A DNA stretch of 45,502 bases from Deltaproteobacteria bacterium (lineage in GTDB: Bacteria > Desulfobacterota > Syntrophia > Syntrophales > UBA2210): NCBI GenBank assembly GCA_019313695.1, contig JAFDAS010000021.1:1-45502 (forward strand), written 5' to 3'. Shown here in pieces: positions 25,729 through 33,079 of the stretch. The position numbers and the translations under genes are program-made. The notes beneath the pieces are model-generated. The model was not told the origin of the DNA, ran no database searches, and saw nothing but the letters and a program-made list of their open reading frames with translations. Within the stretch, counting starts at the first letter, position 1. The number at the start of each line of letters is the position of its first letter.

Positions 25729-25958
25729 TGGCTTTGTAAAAAGTCCAACTTAGGTGTTCCACTGCATCCTTCGTCACTGCGGCGTACCGTAAGTACGCCT
25801 CATTCCTCACGATTTGCGCGCCTTGCCCGGAGGCAGCCCGAAGGGATGCAATATAAATGTAATGTTCCTTACCGGGAGGTGCACTACCCTGTAGGGAGTG
25901 CACCTCCATTTGGAGCTTTTTACTTTGCCATTTAAAATCGACTTTTTACGAGTGCATC
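25728..25958. repeat. Palindromic MITE-like repeat, copy 2, in the thiamine leader
   Basis: Ends ATGGCTTTGTAAAAAGTCCAA and TTTGGAGCTTTTTACTTTGCCAT (left end near 25728, right end near 25910-25932) form imperfect inverted repeats, and an ACTTTTTACGAGTGCATC tail follows as in copy 1. Near its right arm lies an extra perfect hairpin, GGAGGTGCACT / AGTGCACCTCC (25875-25907), whose loop pairs further as CCCT-GT-AGGG. It sits between the riboswitch terminator and the first thiamine gene. Confidence 0.7.
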
Positions 25959-25987
25959 TTTTTTGTTTCTGTTAGGGGGCGGACTGT

Positions 25988-26638
25988 ATGGATAAGATAA
26001 TCTTTGTCATATCGAACGGTGTCATGGATGATCTCCGGTTTCTTGATGAGGAGATCAGGCGCGCCGGCGACCCGGTCCTTATCTGCACAGACGGCGCGGC
26101 CCGGAGGATGAAAGAGCTCGACAGGGTGCCCGACATGATCGTGGGGGACATGGATTCCGTCGACGAGGCCACCCTGAAATATTTTGAACAGAAGGGGAGC
26201 CGGATTATCAGGCATTCCGAAGACAAGGACGAAACCGATACGCAATTAGCGCTTGAGAGCGCCTTTGAAATGAATCCGGACCAGATACGCATATTCGGCG
26301 CTCTCGGAGGGAGGATCGATCACGAACTGGCGAATATCTCCCTCCTCGTGATGTGCGCGAAGAGTGGTATCGACGCGAAAATAGTTGATAAGAATTGCGA
26401 GCTTTTTGTCATTGACCGGTCATGTGTAATCGACGGCAGAGAGGGTGAAACGGTTTCTCTGATCCCCATGTCTTCAGACGTCAGGGGGATAACACTCGAA
26501 GGTTTCAGATATCCTCTTTCCGACGGGGTGATGGAGATTGGAAGACCATACGGTGTGAGCAACAGGCTGGCCGGGACAAGAGGGTCAATTTTGGTGAAGT
26601 CGGGGTATCTGCTGATTATACGACAGCTTAAAGTTTGA
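25988..26638 (+). CDS. thiN: Thiamine pyrophosphokinase (thiamine diphosphokinase)
   Basis: A 216-residue enzyme that transfers pyrophosphate from ATP to free thiamine. Hallmarks are LICTDGAARRM, IVGDMDSVDE, HSEDKDETDTQLAL, the GALGGRIDHELANISLL motif and the C-terminal PYGVSNRLAG that closes the thiamine site. ATG 25988 has GGGGG about nine bases upstream. It is the first gene behind the TPP riboswitch. It uses thiamine, not thiamine monophosphate, which matters because ThiE in the same operon makes the monophosphate and no ThiL kinase is seen. A 397-base repeat-filled gap separates it from thiD. Confidence 0.92.
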   Translation: MDKIIFVISNGVMDDLRFLDEEIRRAGDPVLICTDGAARRMKELDRVPDMIVGDMDSVDEATLKYFEQKGSRIIRHSEDKDETDTQLALESAFEMNPDQIRIFGALGGRIDHELANISLLVMCAKSGIDAKIVDKNCELFVIDRSCVIDGREGETVSLIPMSSDVRGITLEGFRYPLSDGVMEIGRPYGVSNRLAGTRGSILVKSGYLLIIRQLKV

Positions 26639-26656
26639 CGCACCCGTAGAAAGTCT

Positions 26657-26980
26657 GTCATTCCCGCGTAGGCGGGAATCCAGTCAGGGTCTCGAGAATA
26701 ACGGGTATCGCCCTTCTGTCATTCCCGCGTAGGCGGGAATTCATAGAGAGCTAAGCACTTGAAAGAACTGGATTCCTGTTCCCCGATCGGGGTCGAGGAC
26801 AAGCTTCACGGGAATGACAAAATTGTGCATATTTCGACTTTTTACAAAGCCATCAAGTTTGATGGACTCGTGAAAAGTCCCAAAAACGTTATGCCGGACT
26901 TGATAAGCCTGCCCCGTACTTGATACGGGGGCATCCAGAACATATTGAAATTACTGGATTCCGACTTCCGCCGGAATGAC
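26657..26980. repeat. Cluster of GTCATTCCCG..CGGGAATCCAG palindromic repeats
   Basis: Four related palindromes lie here. Two are direct copies at 26657-26683 and 26718-26742 (GTCATTCCCGCGTAGGCGGGAAT). Two are inverted and altered at 26768-26818 and 26954-26980 (CTGGATTCC...GGAATGAC). A hairpin CCCCGTA-CTTGA-TACGGGG is at 26912-26930. A fifth family member stands at 32654-32682. Elements like these are dispersed in many Desulfobacterota genomes. Confidence 0.8.
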
Positions 26981-27021
26981 AAAAAATGGTGTTTTCTGAC
27001 TTTTTACGACTTTGTCAAGTT
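26836..27021. repeat. GACTTTTTAC-family inverted repeats before thiD
   Basis: GACTTTTTACAAAGCCATCAA (26836) and its near mirror image ending at 26879 form a 21-bp imperfect palindrome, 18 of 21 positions matching. A second GACTTTTTACGACTTTGTCAAG stands at about 26998-27019. These ends resemble the arms of the repeats at 16641 and 25728. The sequence CAAGTTT follows both right-hand arms. Confidence 0.65.
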
Positions 27022-27035
27022 TAGAGGAGTAAGAT

Positions 27036-27860
27036 ATGACGATAAAAAAAGTGTTGACGATAGCGGGATCTGACTCCGGAGGAGGAGCCGGCATACAGGC
27101 GGACCTAAAGACGATTACCGCGCTCGGAGGTTTCGGCATGAGCGTGATCACGGCCCTGACCGCTCAGAATACACTTGGTGTGCATGGAATCCACGAAGTG
27201 CCCGCAGATTTCATTGAAAAACAGTTCGACGCGGTGGCTACCGATATCGGTGTCGACGCCGCGAAGACGGGGATGCTCTCCAGCTCTGAGATCATGAGAA
27301 CCGTTGCGGGGAAAATAGAAGAATATGGGATAGAAAAGCTCGTCGTCGACCCCGTGATGGTGGCCAAGGGCGGAGCGATGCTTATAAGGCAGGAGGCAAA
27401 GCAGACACTGATCGACAGGCTTTTGCCACTGGCATTTGTGATAACCCCTAATGTCCCCGAGGCCGAGGAGTTGACAGGGATGAAGATTGCAACTGTTGAA
27501 GACATGAAAGAAGCGGCCAGGGCCATAAACCGGATGGGTGCAAAAAATATCTTTCTGAAGGGAGGGCACATGTCGGGAGATGCCCTGGATATTTTGTATG
27601 ATGGCAGGGATTTTCATGAGTTTACATCAGAGAGGATAGACACGAAGAATACGCACGGCACCGGATGTACCACCTCCGCCGCTATCGCCACGGGGCTCGC
27701 ACAGGGGATGGATGTGTTCGAAGCGGTCAAGAGGGCGAAGGATTATATAACCATGGCTATCAGGCATTCCTTCTGTATAGGCGGAGGTCACGGGCCGACC
27801 AACCACATGGCCTATCTGTTCAGGGACGGTGGTATGCCTGAAGGTGGATTTAAGGAATAG
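27036..27860 (+). CDS. thiD: Hydroxymethylpyrimidine / phosphomethylpyrimidine kinase ThiD
   Basis: A 274-residue ribokinase-fold kinase that phosphorylates HMP twice to HMP pyrophosphate, the pyrimidine half of thiamine. Hallmarks are TIAGSDSGGGAGIQADLKT at the N-terminus, VDPVMVAKGG, ITPNVPEAEELTG and the catalytic HGTGCTTSAAIA near residues 207-218. Length is normal (about 265). ATG 27036 has AGAGGAG upstream. It supplies HMP-PP for ThiE. Two bases separate its stop from the GTG of the ABC ATPase gene. Confidence 0.95.
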   Translation: MTIKKVLTIAGSDSGGGAGIQADLKTITALGGFGMSVITALTAQNTLGVHGIHEVPADFIEKQFDAVATDIGVDAAKTGMLSSSEIMRTVAGKIEEYGIEKLVVDPVMVAKGGAMLIRQEAKQTLIDRLLPLAFVITPNVPEAEELTGMKIATVEDMKEAARAINRMGAKNIFLKGGHMSGDALDILYDGRDFHEFTSERIDTKNTHGTGCTTSAAIATGLAQGMDVFEAVKRAKDYITMAIRHSFCIGGGHGPTNHMAYLFRDGGMPEGGFKE

Positions 27861-27862
27861 AG

Positions 27863-28615
27863 GTGAGCATGCTTTCAGTTTCAGGCCTGACAAAGAAATT
27901 TGAGGATCTCACCGTTATGGACGGGTTCGATCTGACCGTTCGCAGGGGCGGCTTCACCACCCTGATCGGGCCGTCCGGCTGCGGGAAGAGCACACTCTTC
28001 GATGTGCTGACCGGTGTTTTCCCCAGAGATGGCGGCAGGATATCCTGGCTTGGGGAAGATGTCTCCGATCTGATGGGCAGGGCGGCTTACATGCAGCAGA
28101 AAGACCTGCTTCTCCCGTGGTTTTCCCTGATTGACAATGCCATGTTTCCGGTAAAGATTGCCGGAGTCCCGACGAGTCGGGATTCGCGGGAAAAAACTAT
28201 AGCCCTGTTTGAGCGCCTGGGGCTGAATGGGTTCGAGGATTATACACCACAGAAAGTGTCCGGCGGTATGCGTCAGCGCTGCGCACTGGTGAGGACACTG
28301 ATGTTTGAGCATGAACTGGTTCTTCTGGACGAACCCCTCTCTTCCATTGACGCCATAACCCGAAGAAGCCTCCAAGGCTTGCTCCTGTTGCTCCAGAGTG
28401 AGTTTAACAAGACCATCCTGATGATCACGCACGATATAGAGGAGGCCCTTTTGATGTCTGATGAACTGCTTGTCCTGACGCCTATGCCGATGCGGGTAAG
28501 GGAACGGTTTGTCCTGGATATGCCGAAATCCGGAAGGAGCAGTAATCCTGAATTGTTGAAGATAAAAGAGCATGTGCTTGAAGAGCTGGAGGGCGATTTC
28601 GATGGAACGATCTAA
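27863..28615 (+). CDS. ABC transporter ATPase for thiamine precursor uptake (ThiZ-like)
   Basis: A 250-residue ATPase of the SsuB/TauB/ThiZ type. It has Walker A GPSGCGKST, signature VSGGMRQR, Walker B LVLLDEPLSSID and the switch His in ITHD. GTG 27863 is used; ATG 27869 with GAGGTG in front is equally possible. It should energise the importer formed with the next two genes. A palindrome-encoded stretch, VPTSRDS, lies after the Q-loop region and echoes one in MoaA. Confidence 0.88.
   Translation: MSMLSVSGLTKKFEDLTVMDGFDLTVRRGGFTTLIGPSGCGKSTLFDVLTGVFPRDGGRISWLGEDVSDLMGRAAYMQQKDLLLPWFSLIDNAMFPVKIAGVPTSRDSREKTIALFERLGLNGFEDYTPQKVSGGMRQRCALVRTLMFEHELVLLDEPLSSIDAITRRSLQGLLLLLQSEFNKTILMITHDIEEALLMSDELLVLTPMPMRVRERFVLDMPKSGRSSNPELLKIKEHVLEELEGDFDGTI
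28166..28183. repeat. Palindrome inside the ABC ATPase gene
   Basis: GTCCCGAC-GA-GTCGGGAT has the same core as 4339-4356 in moaA, with one end mismatch. It is read in the same phase, giving VPTSRD here and VPTRRD in MoaA. Confidence 0.7.
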
Positions 28616-29339
28616 CTGGATTTCCCTGCTGATTGTCCTGGTTGTCATTGCAGCCTGGGAGTTTGCCTGCGGGTGGTTCTCTGTCCCTGATTTCATCCTT
28701 CCCGCCCCCAGTGAGATATTAAAGACAACAGTATTTAAGGCCTCTCTTCTCCTGCCGCACGCGGGTGTGACCGCGCTGGAGATAATAATGGGAATCTTTC
28801 TGTCCCTGCTGGTCGCGGTGCCTCTTGCGACGGTCATGTTTGCCTGCCCCTCGGTCGAACGTGCCCTGTCGCCCTTTCTTGTGGCATCTCAGGCCGTGCC
28901 CGTATTCGCCCTGGCTCCCCTCCTGGTGATATGGCTTGGATACGGTCTTGCCAGCAAGGTCCTGATGGCGGCGATCATCATCTTTTTTCCCATAACAGTC
29001 AGCCTGCTTGAGGGATATAAGAACTGCGATCGTGAATACGCGATTTTCTTCGATCTGATGGGCGCCGGATTCTGGAAGAAGATGCGACTCCTCTACTGGC
29101 CCTGGGCCCTTCCATATTTCTTCTCCGGGTTGAAGGTGGGAGTGAGCGTCGCCACGATAGGAGCGGTCATCGGAGAGTGGGTGGGAGCGCAAAGTGGTCT
29201 GGGTTATCTGATGATACAGGCCAACGCGAGGCTCCAGGTGTCCCTGGTCTTCGCGGCTATCGTGTGGCTGTCCGTTATGGGGCTCGCCCTGTGGACCTTT
29301 GTCGGCCTTCTGGAGAAGAAGGTCATTTACTGGAAATAA
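28602..29339 (+). CDS. ABC transporter permease (ThiX-like)
   Basis: A 245-residue inner-membrane permease of the BPD_transp_1 type with about six hydrophobic segments. The cytoplasmic coupling loop is visible as DLMGAGFWKKMRLLYWPWAL, followed by PYFFSGLKVGVSVATIGAVI. ATG 28602 is chosen because GGAGGG lies eight bases upstream. The gene overlaps the ATPase by 14 bases. It should carry a pyrimidine thiamine precursor delivered by the binding protein encoded next. Its last codons lie in the left copy of a 12-bp direct repeat that flanks a small palindromic insert. Confidence 0.88.
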   Translation: MERSNWISLLIVLVVIAAWEFACGWFSVPDFILPAPSEILKTTVFKASLLLPHAGVTALEIIMGIFLSLLVAVPLATVMFACPSVERALSPFLVASQAVPVFALAPLLVIWLGYGLASKVLMAAIIIFFPITVSLLEGYKNCDREYAIFFDLMGAGFWKKMRLLYWPWALPYFFSGLKVGVSVATIGAVIGEWVGAQSGLGYLMIQANARLQVSLVFAAIVWLSVMGLALWTFVGLLEKKVIYWK

Positions 29340-29390
29340 AGTTGTAGGTTGGGTTGAGGTACGAAACCCAACAAAAGCCTGGAAATAAAG
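29330..29390. repeat. Short palindromic element flanked by 12-bp direct repeats
   Basis: CTGGAAATAAAG at 29330-29341 is repeated exactly at 29379-29390. The 37 bases between them contain the inverted repeat TTGGGTT / AACCCAA around GAGGTACGA. The left copy holds the permease stop codon, and the right copy leads into the ribosome site of the binding-protein gene. The pattern looks like a target-site duplication around a small mobile palindrome. Confidence 0.8.
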
Positions 29391-29401
29391 AAAGGAAAAA
29401 T

Positions 29402-30352
29402 ATGCTTATGAAAAACAGTTTTAAGGTATTCGTTTCAATCATTCTGGCGTCGTTTCTTCTGCTGACGGCGTCTCCCATCTGCGCCGCGCAGAGGATTACG
29501 GTCATGCTGGACTGGTTTCCCAACATAGACCACCTTCCCATCTATGTGGCGCAGCAGGAAGGATTTTTTGGCGATGAGGGTCTCGATGTTACGATACTTA
29601 CACCTTCCTCGACTACAGATGCCATGAAGCTTGCCGCCTCCGGTAATGTCGACATTGCCGTTTCGTACGAACCACAGGTGATTATCGGCGCCGCGGCCGG
29701 TCTGGAGATCCGGGTTGTTGGAAGACTGGTGGAACACCCCCTCAGTGTCCTCCTCTTTTTGAAGGGAAAGGGGATCAAAAGCCCGGCAGACCTGGAAGGC
29801 AAGACGATCGGTTACACCGTTCCGGGCATGATGGATCTGCTTATGGAGGCATTCGCGAAGATCAACGGGATCAAGAGCTACGAGCCGATCAATGTGGGTT
29901 TCTCGATTGCGCAGTCCCTGGTGGCGGGGAAGGTGGACGCGATTATGGGTCCCTATAAGAACTACGAGACTGTAGCGCTTGAGGAAAAGGGGTACAAACC
30001 CGGATATTTTGAGCTCAGCGAGTGGGGTATACCGGACTACGACGAGCTGGTTTTTATAAGTGGAAAACAGGCGGTGACGGAAAAACCGGAGGCCGTCAGA
30101 GGCTTTGCCCGCGCGATAGATCGCGCCATCTCACGGGCGAGGAAAGACCCCCAGAGGGCGCTTGAAACCTATTTCAGCGCCGTACCCGAAGCACCAAGGG
30201 AGATGGAATCGAAGGCGTTTAAGATTACGTTGCCCCTTTATGCCCACAGTCAGAGTTGTGACATGAAAAAATGGCAGAAGTTCGCCGATTTTGCCTTTCG
30301 TTACGGTCTTATTGAAAAGAAGGTGGATGTGACGACCATACTTGGGAAATAG
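29402..30352 (+). CDS. NMT1/THI5-like substrate-binding protein (ThiY-like)
   Basis: A 316-residue periplasmic binding protein with a signal peptide (FKVFVSIILASFLLLTAS, cleavage probably after ICAAQ). The mature start RITVMLDWFPNIDHLPIYVA is diagnostic of the NMT1/THI5-like family, which binds pyrimidine thiamine precursors such as formylaminopyrimidine. AAGGAAA precedes ATG 29402; ATG 29408 is also possible. Being inside a TPP-riboswitch operon with thiD, it most likely imports HMP or a degraded-thiamine pyrimidine. No ThiC is in the window, which fits salvage. Confidence 0.9.
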   Translation: MLMKNSFKVFVSIILASFLLLTASPICAAQRITVMLDWFPNIDHLPIYVAQQEGFFGDEGLDVTILTPSSTTDAMKLAASGNVDIAVSYEPQVIIGAAAGLEIRVVGRLVEHPLSVLLFLKGKGIKSPADLEGKTIGYTVPGMMDLLMEAFAKINGIKSYEPINVGFSIAQSLVAGKVDAIMGPYKNYETVALEEKGYKPGYFELSEWGIPDYDELVFISGKQAVTEKPEAVRGFARAIDRAISRARKDPQRALETYFSAVPEAPREMESKAFKITLPLYAHSQSCDMKKWQKFADFAFRYGLIEKKVDVTTILGK

Positions 30353-30362
30353 GAGAAGTTCC

Positions 30363-31172
30363 ATGAAGATTACAGCAAAGAATATCTGGCTGGATATCGA
30401 AAAGATCAGAGAGACATCCCCTCTGATCCACAACATAACCAATTACGTGGTGATGAACAGTACTGCCAACGCGCTTCTGGCGATGGGGGCGTCTCCGGTT
30501 ATGGCGCATGCCGTGGAAGAGGTGGAAGAGATGACAGGCATTGCCAGAGCCCTGGTTATCAATATAGGCACCCTGAGCGAATCATGGGTGAAGGCGATGT
30601 TTCGTGCCGTCAGACGGGCCGGTGAGCTGGGGATACCGGTTATCCTGGATCCGGTAGGAGCCGGGGCAACTTCCTATCGAACAAAGACCTGCCATGACCT
30701 TATCGATGCCCTCTCTCCGGCTATTATCCGTGGAAATGCCTCTGAGATCATGGCGCTCGTGATGGGGGAAACAAAGACAAAGGGAGTGGACAGCTCCGAT
30801 CCTTCGAGTGTCGCGCTGGAGGCGGCAAAACGTCTGAACGAAAAGACAGGCAGTACCGTTTGCGTGAGCGGAGAGGTGGATTATATCGTGAGTGGGGAGA
30901 ATGTGATAACAATTGAAAACGGACACCCGATGATGGGGAAAGTTACCGGTATGGGCTGCGCGGCCACCGCCCTGTGCGGCGCCTTTGCCGCCGTCGATTC
31001 CTCTTTTCCGGCCGCGGCCGCGGGGGCCATGGCAGCGATGGGTATTGCCGGAGAGACTGCCGCTGAAAGTTCCGAGGGGCCGGGCAGCCTGCAGGTCGGC
31101 TTTCTGGATGCACTTTTCCGCCTGTCCGAAGATGACCTGATAAATAGTATCAGGATAGGAGAGTTACAGTGA
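30363..31172 (+). CDS. thiM: Hydroxyethylthiazole kinase ThiM
   Basis: A 269-residue ribokinase-like enzyme that phosphorylates salvaged hydroxyethylthiazole. Hallmarks are SPLIHNITNYVVMN with the substrate-site residues, LDPVGAGAT, IIRGNASEI and the catalytic VTGMGCAATAL near residue 200. Length is normal. AGGAG lies seven bases before ATG 30363. Its TGA overlaps the GTG of thiE by three bases (GTGA), so the two are probably translationally coupled. Confidence 0.95.
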   Translation: MKITAKNIWLDIEKIRETSPLIHNITNYVVMNSTANALLAMGASPVMAHAVEEVEEMTGIARALVINIGTLSESWVKAMFRAVRRAGELGIPVILDPVGAGATSYRTKTCHDLIDALSPAIIRGNASEIMALVMGETKTKGVDSSDPSSVALEAAKRLNEKTGSTVCVSGEVDYIVSGENVITIENGHPMMGKVTGMGCAATALCGAFAAVDSSFPAAAAGAMAAMGIAGETAAESSEGPGSLQVGFLDALFRLSEDDLINSIRIGELQ

Positions 31173-31807
31173 AGGGACTGTATCTCGTCACCGACCGCGA
31201 TCTGTGCGGCGACAGATCACTCGAAGATGTGGTGTTGCGATCTGTAAAGGGGGGCGCCCGGTATGTGCAGATACGTGAAAAGGATCAGTCCACACGGGCC
31301 TTCATCGAAGAGGCTTTAAGTATCAAAGAGATCCTTGAACCCTTTAGCATACCCCTGATCATCAATGACCGTGTTGATGTGGCATTAGCGGTGAAGGCGG
31401 ATGGCGTGCATGTGGGACAGGCTGACATGCCGTATAAAATGGCGCGGTCACTCATGGGTCCCGGAGCGATTATCGGTCTGTCTGTGGAGACATGGGAGGA
31501 TGTTGAGGAGGCAGAGGCCCTTGATTGTGATTATATCGGCGTCAGTCCTGTCTTTGAAACGCCCACGAAGACCGACACAAAGGGCGCCTGGGGACTGGAC
31601 GGTCTTGCCAGGATCAGGGCCTTTTCGCGCCACCGGCTTGTCGCCATCGGGGGACTGAACGAATCCAACGCGGCGGATGTGGCAGCCGCGGGGGCCGATT
31701 GTCTTGCCGTGGTCTCCGCCATATGCGCCGCGCCCGATCCCGAAGCGGCGTCAAGGGAACTGGCCGGTATAATAGCAGATGCGCGGGGAAGAACGGATCG
31801 TGTGTGA
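31169..31807 (+). CDS. thiE: Thiamine phosphate synthase ThiE
   Basis: A 212-residue TIM-barrel enzyme joining HMP pyrophosphate and thiazole phosphate to thiamine monophosphate. Motifs seen are LYLVTDR, YVQIREKD, LIINDRVDVALA, DGVHVGQADMP, IGLSVET, YIGVSPVFETPTKTD and VAIGGL. The GTG start overlaps the thiM stop (GTGA). Its product needs either ThiL or dephosphorylation before the pyrophosphokinase can act. The stop overlaps the start of the HAD gene (TGATG). Confidence 0.95.
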   Translation: MKGLYLVTDRDLCGDRSLEDVVLRSVKGGARYVQIREKDQSTRAFIEEALSIKEILEPFSIPLIINDRVDVALAVKADGVHVGQADMPYKMARSLMGPGAIIGLSVETWEDVEEAEALDCDYIGVSPVFETPTKTDTKGAWGLDGLARIRAFSRHRLVAIGGLNESNAADVAAAGADCLAVVSAICAAPDPEAASRELAGIIADARGRTDRV

Positions 31808-32637
31808 TGTTTGAAAAACTCGTCATATTTGATTATTCAGGCACCCTCAGTCCGGATGCCGTCCGGTTTGGAGAAGACGACAACCTGACAGGGGAACTGG
31901 AACGGAGCGGTCTTGCGGCTCTGGGGATAGCGGACCCGGGAACATTCTGGGACGAGATAGCCAATCCCACCTGGGAAGTGGGGAGTTCTACCTCCATCGG
32001 CTACAGGGAGGTCATGTACAGAAGAATTAAAGAGGTGTTCTCTCCGGCGGTCTCGGATGAGAAGATACGCTTGAGCGCCGAGCGCTTTGTTGACAGCTAC
32101 CTTGAACATTCCCCTGTAGATAGTCGATGGCGTCCCATCCTGAAAAAACTGGGCGAAGAGTCCTCCGTTATGACGGTGATTGCCACCGATCATTACGCCG
32201 AGGCTACAGATTATATCGTTGGATTTCTCAAGGAAATGGGTGCAGGGGCGATATCGCTGAAGGATGTGCCCGGCGCGACTGTATCTCAGGGATTTGTCGT
32301 CGCCAATTCCGCTGATATGGGTGCGCACAAGGTCGATCAGGGATTCTGGGAGATGGTCAGAACTATTTTGAAACTGGACGCGATTCAGAGCATCCTGATA
32401 ATCGATGACTTCGGATATAATGAAGAAGCGGGAGACAGCTATGCGGATCGCCAAAAGGTGGAAGAGAGAAAGAACAAGACCATCGACCTGCTGAAAAGGG
32501 TCTTCAATGTCCCGGTTTACGCGATTCTGTTTATGCTTGAACGCGACGATCAGGCCGGCAAAAGCAAAAAAGACGAGAAAACCCGCGGGGATTCCATAAT
32601 CCAGGCATCTCTGGAAATAGAACAGTGGCTAAAGTAG
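31807..32637 (+). CDS. HAD-family protein, candidate thiamine monophosphate phosphatase
   Basis: A 276-residue haloacid-dehalogenase-like protein. Motif I is VIFDYSGTL: the nucleophile Asp (D9) is present, but the usual second Asp is Ser (residue 11). Other HAD marks are VIATDHYAEA (motif II-like), HKVDQGF (possible motif III Lys) and IIDDFGYNEEAGD (motif IV). It overlaps thiE (TGATG) and is the last gene of the thiamine operon. No recognised HAD thiamine gene has exactly this build to my knowledge. A thiamine monophosphate phosphatase role is inferred from the missing ThiL; the Ser at the acid/base position weakens that idea. The Lys-rich C-terminus is not conserved in form. Confidence 0.72.
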   Translation: MFEKLVIFDYSGTLSPDAVRFGEDDNLTGELERSGLAALGIADPGTFWDEIANPTWEVGSSTSIGYREVMYRRIKEVFSPAVSDEKIRLSAERFVDSYLEHSPVDSRWRPILKKLGEESSVMTVIATDHYAEATDYIVGFLKEMGAGAISLKDVPGATVSQGFVVANSADMGAHKVDQGFWEMVRTILKLDAIQSILIIDDFGYNEEAGDSYADRQKVEERKNKTIDLLKRVFNVPVYAILFMLERDDQAGKSKKDEKTRGDSIIQASLEIEQWLK

Positions 32638-32653
32638 CACTTCCAGGTAACTT

Positions 32654-32682
32654 GTCATTCCCGACCCCGATCGGGAATCCAG
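32654..32682. repeat. GTCATTCCCG-type palindromic repeat
   Basis: GTCATTCCCGACCCCGATCG and the closing GGGAATCCAG form a palindrome of the family seen at 26657-26980. It stands 16 bases after the thiamine operon. The 442-base gap 32638-33079 otherwise holds only a terminator-like stem and no gene I trust. Confidence 0.75.
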
Positions 32683-32944
32683 TCTTTTGTTCCCTTCACT
32701 CCGGCATGGGCCTGACCAGTTCGCGGATTTTTCCGGCAATATATCAACCAATTTTTTCAGATCAGGGCGGCATCGGTACGATTCCGATGCATACCATCGA
32801 AGCCTTACCCATCGGCAATACTTCTTGACATATAACGGTAATAGGTTTAGTCAGTTAGCGAGTTCCATCGGATTTTGAACGTAGGGCATGTGTTTTTAAA
32901 CGTGAACGACTGTAACCAAGAGGGAGATTATGGTCTGATTATCC

Positions 32945-32981
32945 AAAGCCCTGTTTTTCGATAAGAGAAGCGGGGTTTTTG
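32945..32981 (+). terminator. Candidate intrinsic terminator downstream of the thiamine operon
   Basis: AAGCCCTGTTTTTC and GAGAAGCGGGGTTT pair over about 14 positions with several G-T pairs around the loop GATAA, followed by a T run. It lies about 310 bases after the HAD stop and before the RhuM gene. Confidence 0.45.
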
Positions 32982-33079
32982 TGTTTTGTGAACGGGTTAG
33001 ATTACTATTGCGGTCACCGGGACGAAAAATGGGGTGTGTTTTCAATCCGGTTCCGCGCTCCGGACGGTAATACTGACAT

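Noticed and set aside
32690-32828. Short open frame after the thiamine operon
   Set aside because: It begins inside the palindromic repeat region and shows no recognisable domain.
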